This document shows, piece by piece, positions 12,548 through 15,436 of a DNA stretch of 15,436 bases. The notes under the pieces are model-generated. The model saw nothing but the letters and a program-made list of their open reading frames with translations, had not been told where the DNA came from and ran no database searches. The translations under genes and the position numbers were made by a program. Positions within the stretch are counted from its first letter, which is position 1, and every line of letters begins with the position of its first letter. Source of the stretch: SIG575 sp045542485. GTDB taxonomy: Bacteria > Bacillota > Clostridia > Oscillospirales > Acutalibacteraceae. The stretch lies in assembly GCA_045542485.1 (NCBI GenBank), contig JAZQLC010000033.1:1-15436 (forward strand). The letters are read 5' to 3'.

Positions 12548-15436
12548 ATGAAAAAGAGGATTTTGTCTCTGGTAATTGCTCTGGCTATGCTTTTGAGTAT
12601 TGTGCCGATAAACGCTGTTGCCGAAGATGATGCTCCGTGGGCAACATTTACGTTCAAAACGGAAAAGCCTAAATATCTGCAAGGCGAAACAGTTACCTTT
12701 GAGGTTTATGCTGTGGCTACACAGCCTACCTGCGGTTGGCAGTTTGAGCTTGAAATACCTGACGGGCTTACATATGTTCCCGGCTCAGGTAAGATGAATC
12801 CTGAACTTGAAGATACAATACAGGCAATTGATGATTGCAGTTTCACAGAAAAGACACTTATTGTGGTAGTTGTAGGCACAGAGCGTCTTGTGAATCTTGA
12901 AGAAGAAATACTTGTCTGTACATATCAGTGTACCGTTGATGAAGATATAATGGGCGGCTTTTACAGCATTTCCGCTATTGATGATGAGTGGGATGTTCTT
13001 GACGGAGAATGTTTCTCAATCCGCCGTGAACAGTACCTTGTAAACGAAGCATATGTTGAATTCTATGTTCCCGTTTCAGATATTACTATCAGTGAAACTG
13101 AAATCACACTCTTCTCAGCACAGCCTACAAAGAAGCTTGCAGCAACGGTTAATCCTTTCAACGCAAGTTACAGAGATGTAACCTGGACCACAAGTGACGA
13201 TACGGTTGCAACGGTTGACGAGAATGGTAATGTAACTCGTGTCGGCGAGGGTGAGGCAATCATCACGGCTACAAACTCCGAAGGCTACTCAGCAAACTGC
13301 AAGGTTATCGCGCCTCACGAGCATACAGAGATAATCGACAACGCAGTTGAGCCTGATTGTGAGAATACTGGTCTTACAGAGGGTAAACACTGTGAAACCT
13401 GCGGTGAAATTCTTATCGCTCAGGAAGTGCGCGACGCTCTCGGTCATAAAGAAAGTGAAATTGTTGTAGAAAACAGCGTTTCTCCCGACTGCGTAAACAC
13501 GGGCTCATATGATAATGTGGTTTACTGTGCGGTATGCGGTACGGAACTTTCTCGTGAAACAGTTACGGTAGACTCTCTCGGACACGCAGACGGTGAAGAG
13601 GTTATAGAAAATAATATCGCTCCTGACTGCGTAAATAACGGCTCATATGACACAGTAGTTTATTGTTCGGTATGTGACGAAGAAATTTCAAGAGAAAAAA
13701 CAGTTGTTGACGCTCTCGGTCATAAGCACGAAGGCACAGTAACAGCTCCCACTTGTGTAGATAAGGGCTATACAACATATGTATGTTCAGTATGTGGCGA
13801 TACATATGAAGATGATTATGTAGATGCACTCGGTCATACAGAGCTTCCTGCCGTAAAAGAAAATAAAGCAGCACCTGATTGTGTAAACACAGGCTCATAC
13901 GATTCAGTAGTATACTGCGAAGTTTGTGGCGAAGAACTTTCTCGCGAGACAATCACAGTAGATGCACTCGGACACACAAATATGGCTCCCGTTGTAGAAA
14001 ACAATGTAGATCCTGATTGTGAAAATGATGGCTCATATGATACAGTGGTTTATTGTTCGGTATGTGATGCGGAAGTTTCGAGAGAAGAGACAGTCATTCC
14101 TGCACTCGGTCATACAGACGGTGAGGGCGTACAGGAAAATTATGTAGCACCCGATTGTGTAAATAACGGCTCATATGATACAGTAACTTATTGTACAGTA
14201 TGTGGTGAGGAAACAAGCCGTGAAACATTCGCAGTTGACGCACCGGGTCATATTGAAGTAACAGATGATGCAGTTGCGCCCGATTGTACAGATACAGGTC
14301 TCACAGAGGGCAAACACTGTGAAACCTGCGGTGAAATCCTTGTGGCTCAGGAAGTTATACCTGCTCTCGGTCACGATGCTCCCGAAACACTTGACTGGCA
14401 GATAAATGATGAAAATCACTATAAGGTCTGCACAGTTTGTGACGAAACAATTTTCACGGAAACACACAGCTTTGAATGGAAAGTTGACACAGGCTCATCT
14501 TGTGCAGTTGGTGGCACAAAGCACGAAGAATGCGTAGTTTGCGGTTTTGTAAGAAACGAAAACACACCTATTGATAAACTCGGTCACACAGAGGTAATCG
14601 ATGACGCGGTAGAGCCCACTTGTACTGAAACAGGTCTTACAGAGGGTAAACACTGCTCAGCTTGTAACGAAATTATTATCGCTCAGGAAGTTGTTCCTGC
14701 ACTTGGCCATACAGAAGGCGAAATCGTTGTAGAAAACGAAGTTGATCCTGATTGTGAAAACGACGGATCATATGATGAGGTAGTTTACTGCACAGTATGT
14801 GATGCTGAACTCTCAAGAGTAACGACAACAGTTGATGCACTTGGTCACAAAGAAAGCGCAGTTGTAGTAGAAAACGAAGTAGCAGCAGAGTGCGTAAACG
14901 AAGGCTCATACGACAACGTAGTTTACTGTACAGTATGTGGTGAAGAACTCAGCCGTGAGACAATCACAGTTGATGCACTTGGACATACAGAAGGCGAAGT
15001 TAAAGTAGAAAACAATGTAGCACCTGACTGTGATACAGAAGGCTCATACGACAATGTAGTTTATTGTACAGTATGTGGCGAAGAAATCAGCCGTGACACA
15101 ATCACAGTTGACGCACTCGGTCATACAGAAGGCGAAGCAGTAATCGAAAACAATGTAGATCTTGATTGTGATACAGAAGGTTCATACGACAACGTAGTTT
15201 ACTGTACAGTATGTGGCGAAGAACTCAGCCGTGAAACAGTTACAGTTGAAGCACTCGGACACAAATATGATACAGTGGTAACAGCTCCCACATGTACAGA
15301 TAAGGGCTTTACAACACACACATGTTCAGCTTGTGGTGACGAATATGTAGATACATATGTAGATGCACTCGGACATACAGAAGTTACAGAAATCGTAGAT
15401 GCAACAGCTGTTAAGAACGGTTACAAGAAAGTATAC
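12548..15436 (+). CDS. Large secreted Cys-rich tandem-repeat protein (3' truncated by window)
   Basis: This reading frame is open to the window end (963 codons) with no stop, so the protein is longer. The start follows GGAGG (12536-12540) at seven bases. Residues 1-25 are a classical signal peptide (MKKR, hydrophobic core, AVA cleavage). Residues about 32-165 form a beta-sandwich-like domain with PKYLQGETVTFEVYA, vaguely cohesin-like. Residues 176-254 are a Big_2 bacterial Ig-like domain (WTTSDDTVATVDENGNVT). From residue 259 there are 15 complete tandem modules of 38, 41, 46 or 71 residues and the start of a sixteenth, each ending in or near ALG-H. Nearly all hold one Cys plus a CxxC and a boundary His. 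The protein is acidic and surface-exposed or released. Similar repeats occur, as I recall, in uncultured Clostridia, but I know no assigned function. No anchor or dockerin is visible in the part present. Confidence 0.9.
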   Translation, partial: MKKRILSLVIALAMLLSIVPINAVAEDDAPWATFTFKTEKPKYLQGETVTFEVYAVATQPTCGWQFELEIPDGLTYVPGSGKMNPELEDTIQAIDDCSFTEKTLIVVVVGTERLVNLEEEILVCTYQCTVDEDIMGGFYSISAIDDEWDVLDGECFSIRREQYLVNEAYVEFYVPVSDITISETEITLFSAQPTKKLAATVNPFNASYRDVTWTTSDDTVATVDENGNVTRVGEGEAIITATNSEGYSANCKVIAPHEHTEIIDNAVEPDCENTGLTEGKHCETCGEILIAQEVRDALGHKESEIVVENSVSPDCVNTGSYDNVVYCAVCGTELSRETVTVDSLGHADGEEVIENNIAPDCVNNGSYDTVVYCSVCDEEISREKTVVDALGHKHEGTVTAPTCVDKGYTTYVCSVCGDTYEDDYVDALGHTELPAVKENKAAPDCVNTGSYDSVVYCEVCGEELSRETITVDALGHTNMAPVVENNVDPDCENDGSYDTVVYCSVCDAEVSREETVIPALGHTDGEGVQENYVAPDCVNNGSYDTVTYCTVCGEETSRETFAVDAPGHIEVTDDAVAPDCTDTGLTEGKHCETCGEILVAQEVIPALGHDAPETLDWQINDENHYKVCTVCDETIFTETHSFEWKVDTGSSCAVGGTKHEECVVCGFVRNENTPIDKLGHTEVIDDAVEPTCTETGLTEGKHCSACNEIIIAQEVVPALGHTEGEIVVENEVDPDCENDGSYDEVVYCTVCDAELSRVTTTVDALGHKESAVVVENEVAAECVNEGSYDNVVYCTVCGEELSRETITVDALGHTEGEVKVENNVAPDCDTEGSYDNVVYCTVCGEEISRDTITVDALGHTEGEAVIENNVDLDCDTEGSYDNVVYCTVCGEELSRETVTVEALGHKYDTVVTAPTCTDKGFTTHTCSACGDEYVDTYVDALGHTEVTEIVDATAVKNGYKKVY
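13322..15436 (+). repeat. Tandem array of 15 complete Cys-rich modules plus one partial
   Basis: Counting each unit from its leading His, units start at 13322, 13445, 13583, 13721, 13835, 13973, 14111, 14249, 14372, 14585, 14708, 14846, 14984, 15122, 15260 and 15374 (partial). Lengths in residues are 41, 46, 46, 38, 46, 46, 46, 41, 71, 41, 46, 46, 46, 46 and 38. The 46-residue class is marked by GSYDNVVYCTVCGEE, the 41-residue class by GLTEGKHCETCGEI, and the 38-residue class by APTC.DKGYTT...CSVCG. The 71-residue unit is a divergent double module. All are in frame with no spacer, so this is a protein-level repeat, not a CRISPR or regulatory array. Confidence 0.93.

Noticed and set aside
13602..14909. 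Open minus-strand frames opposite the repeat array (13602-13952, 14171-14467, 14676-14909)
   Set aside because: They are reverse-strand shadows of the repeated plus-strand codons, have low-complexity Leu/Arg/His composition and lack ribosome sites; the plus-strand frame is uninterrupted with a signal peptide and domains.
13322..15436. CRISPR-like array
   Set aside because: Units are 114-213 bp, imperfect, contiguous and in frame with no unique spacers; they are coding repeats.

Overview
The window looks like chromosome of an anaerobic, low-to-moderate GC Firmicute of class Clostridia, probably an uncultured gut or rumen member of the Oscillospirales/Ruminococcaceae type. This is inferred from strong GGAGG-type ribosome sites, sigmaA promoters (several with an extended -10 TGn), compact intrinsic terminators, encoded CCA ends on the tRNAs, a domain-inverted GH3 beta-glucosidase of the kind known from Ruminococcus and Butyrivibrio, and a Cys-rich secreted repeat protein. 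No phage, IS element, integrase or CRISPR array was seen, so this is mostly ordinary chromosome with one accessory-looking gene at the right edge.

Layout. Positions 3-512: 3' end of a membrane-anchored LuxR-type regulator, followed by a hairpin. Positions 602-868, minus strand: two-gene tRNA operon (a CAT-anticodon tRNA, then tRNA-Trp) with its own promoter and terminator. Positions 1026-3129: GH36-type alpha-galactosidase, monocistronic. Positions 3155-6975: peptide-utilisation block of pepD-type dipeptidase, OPT-family oligopeptide transporter and a PqqD-like small protein whose start overlaps the OPT stop. Positions 7027-9390, minus: GH3 beta-glucosidase, convergent with the peptide block and sharing a bidirectional terminator. 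Positions 9512-10776: endonuclease/exonuclease/phosphatase-fold protein overlapping a flavin-reductase-like protein. Positions 10952-12466: GPH (MelB-type) sugar:cation symporter. Positions 12548-15436: start of a very large secreted protein with an AxA signal peptide, a beta-sandwich domain, a Big_2 Ig-like domain and at least 15 tandem Cys-rich modules, continuing beyond the window.

How they fit together. Two nutritional themes alternate. The first is oligosaccharide use: alpha-galactosidase, beta-glucosidase and a glycoside:cation symporter. The second is peptide use: OPT importer, PqqD-like partner and a broad dipeptidase. The tandem-repeat surface protein is the least explained element. 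Its modules come in three length classes arranged in a higher-order pattern, and every complete unit of those classes keeps a C...CxxC...H pattern that would fit metal binding. The OPT/PqqD-like pair is the second candidate for an undescribed function.
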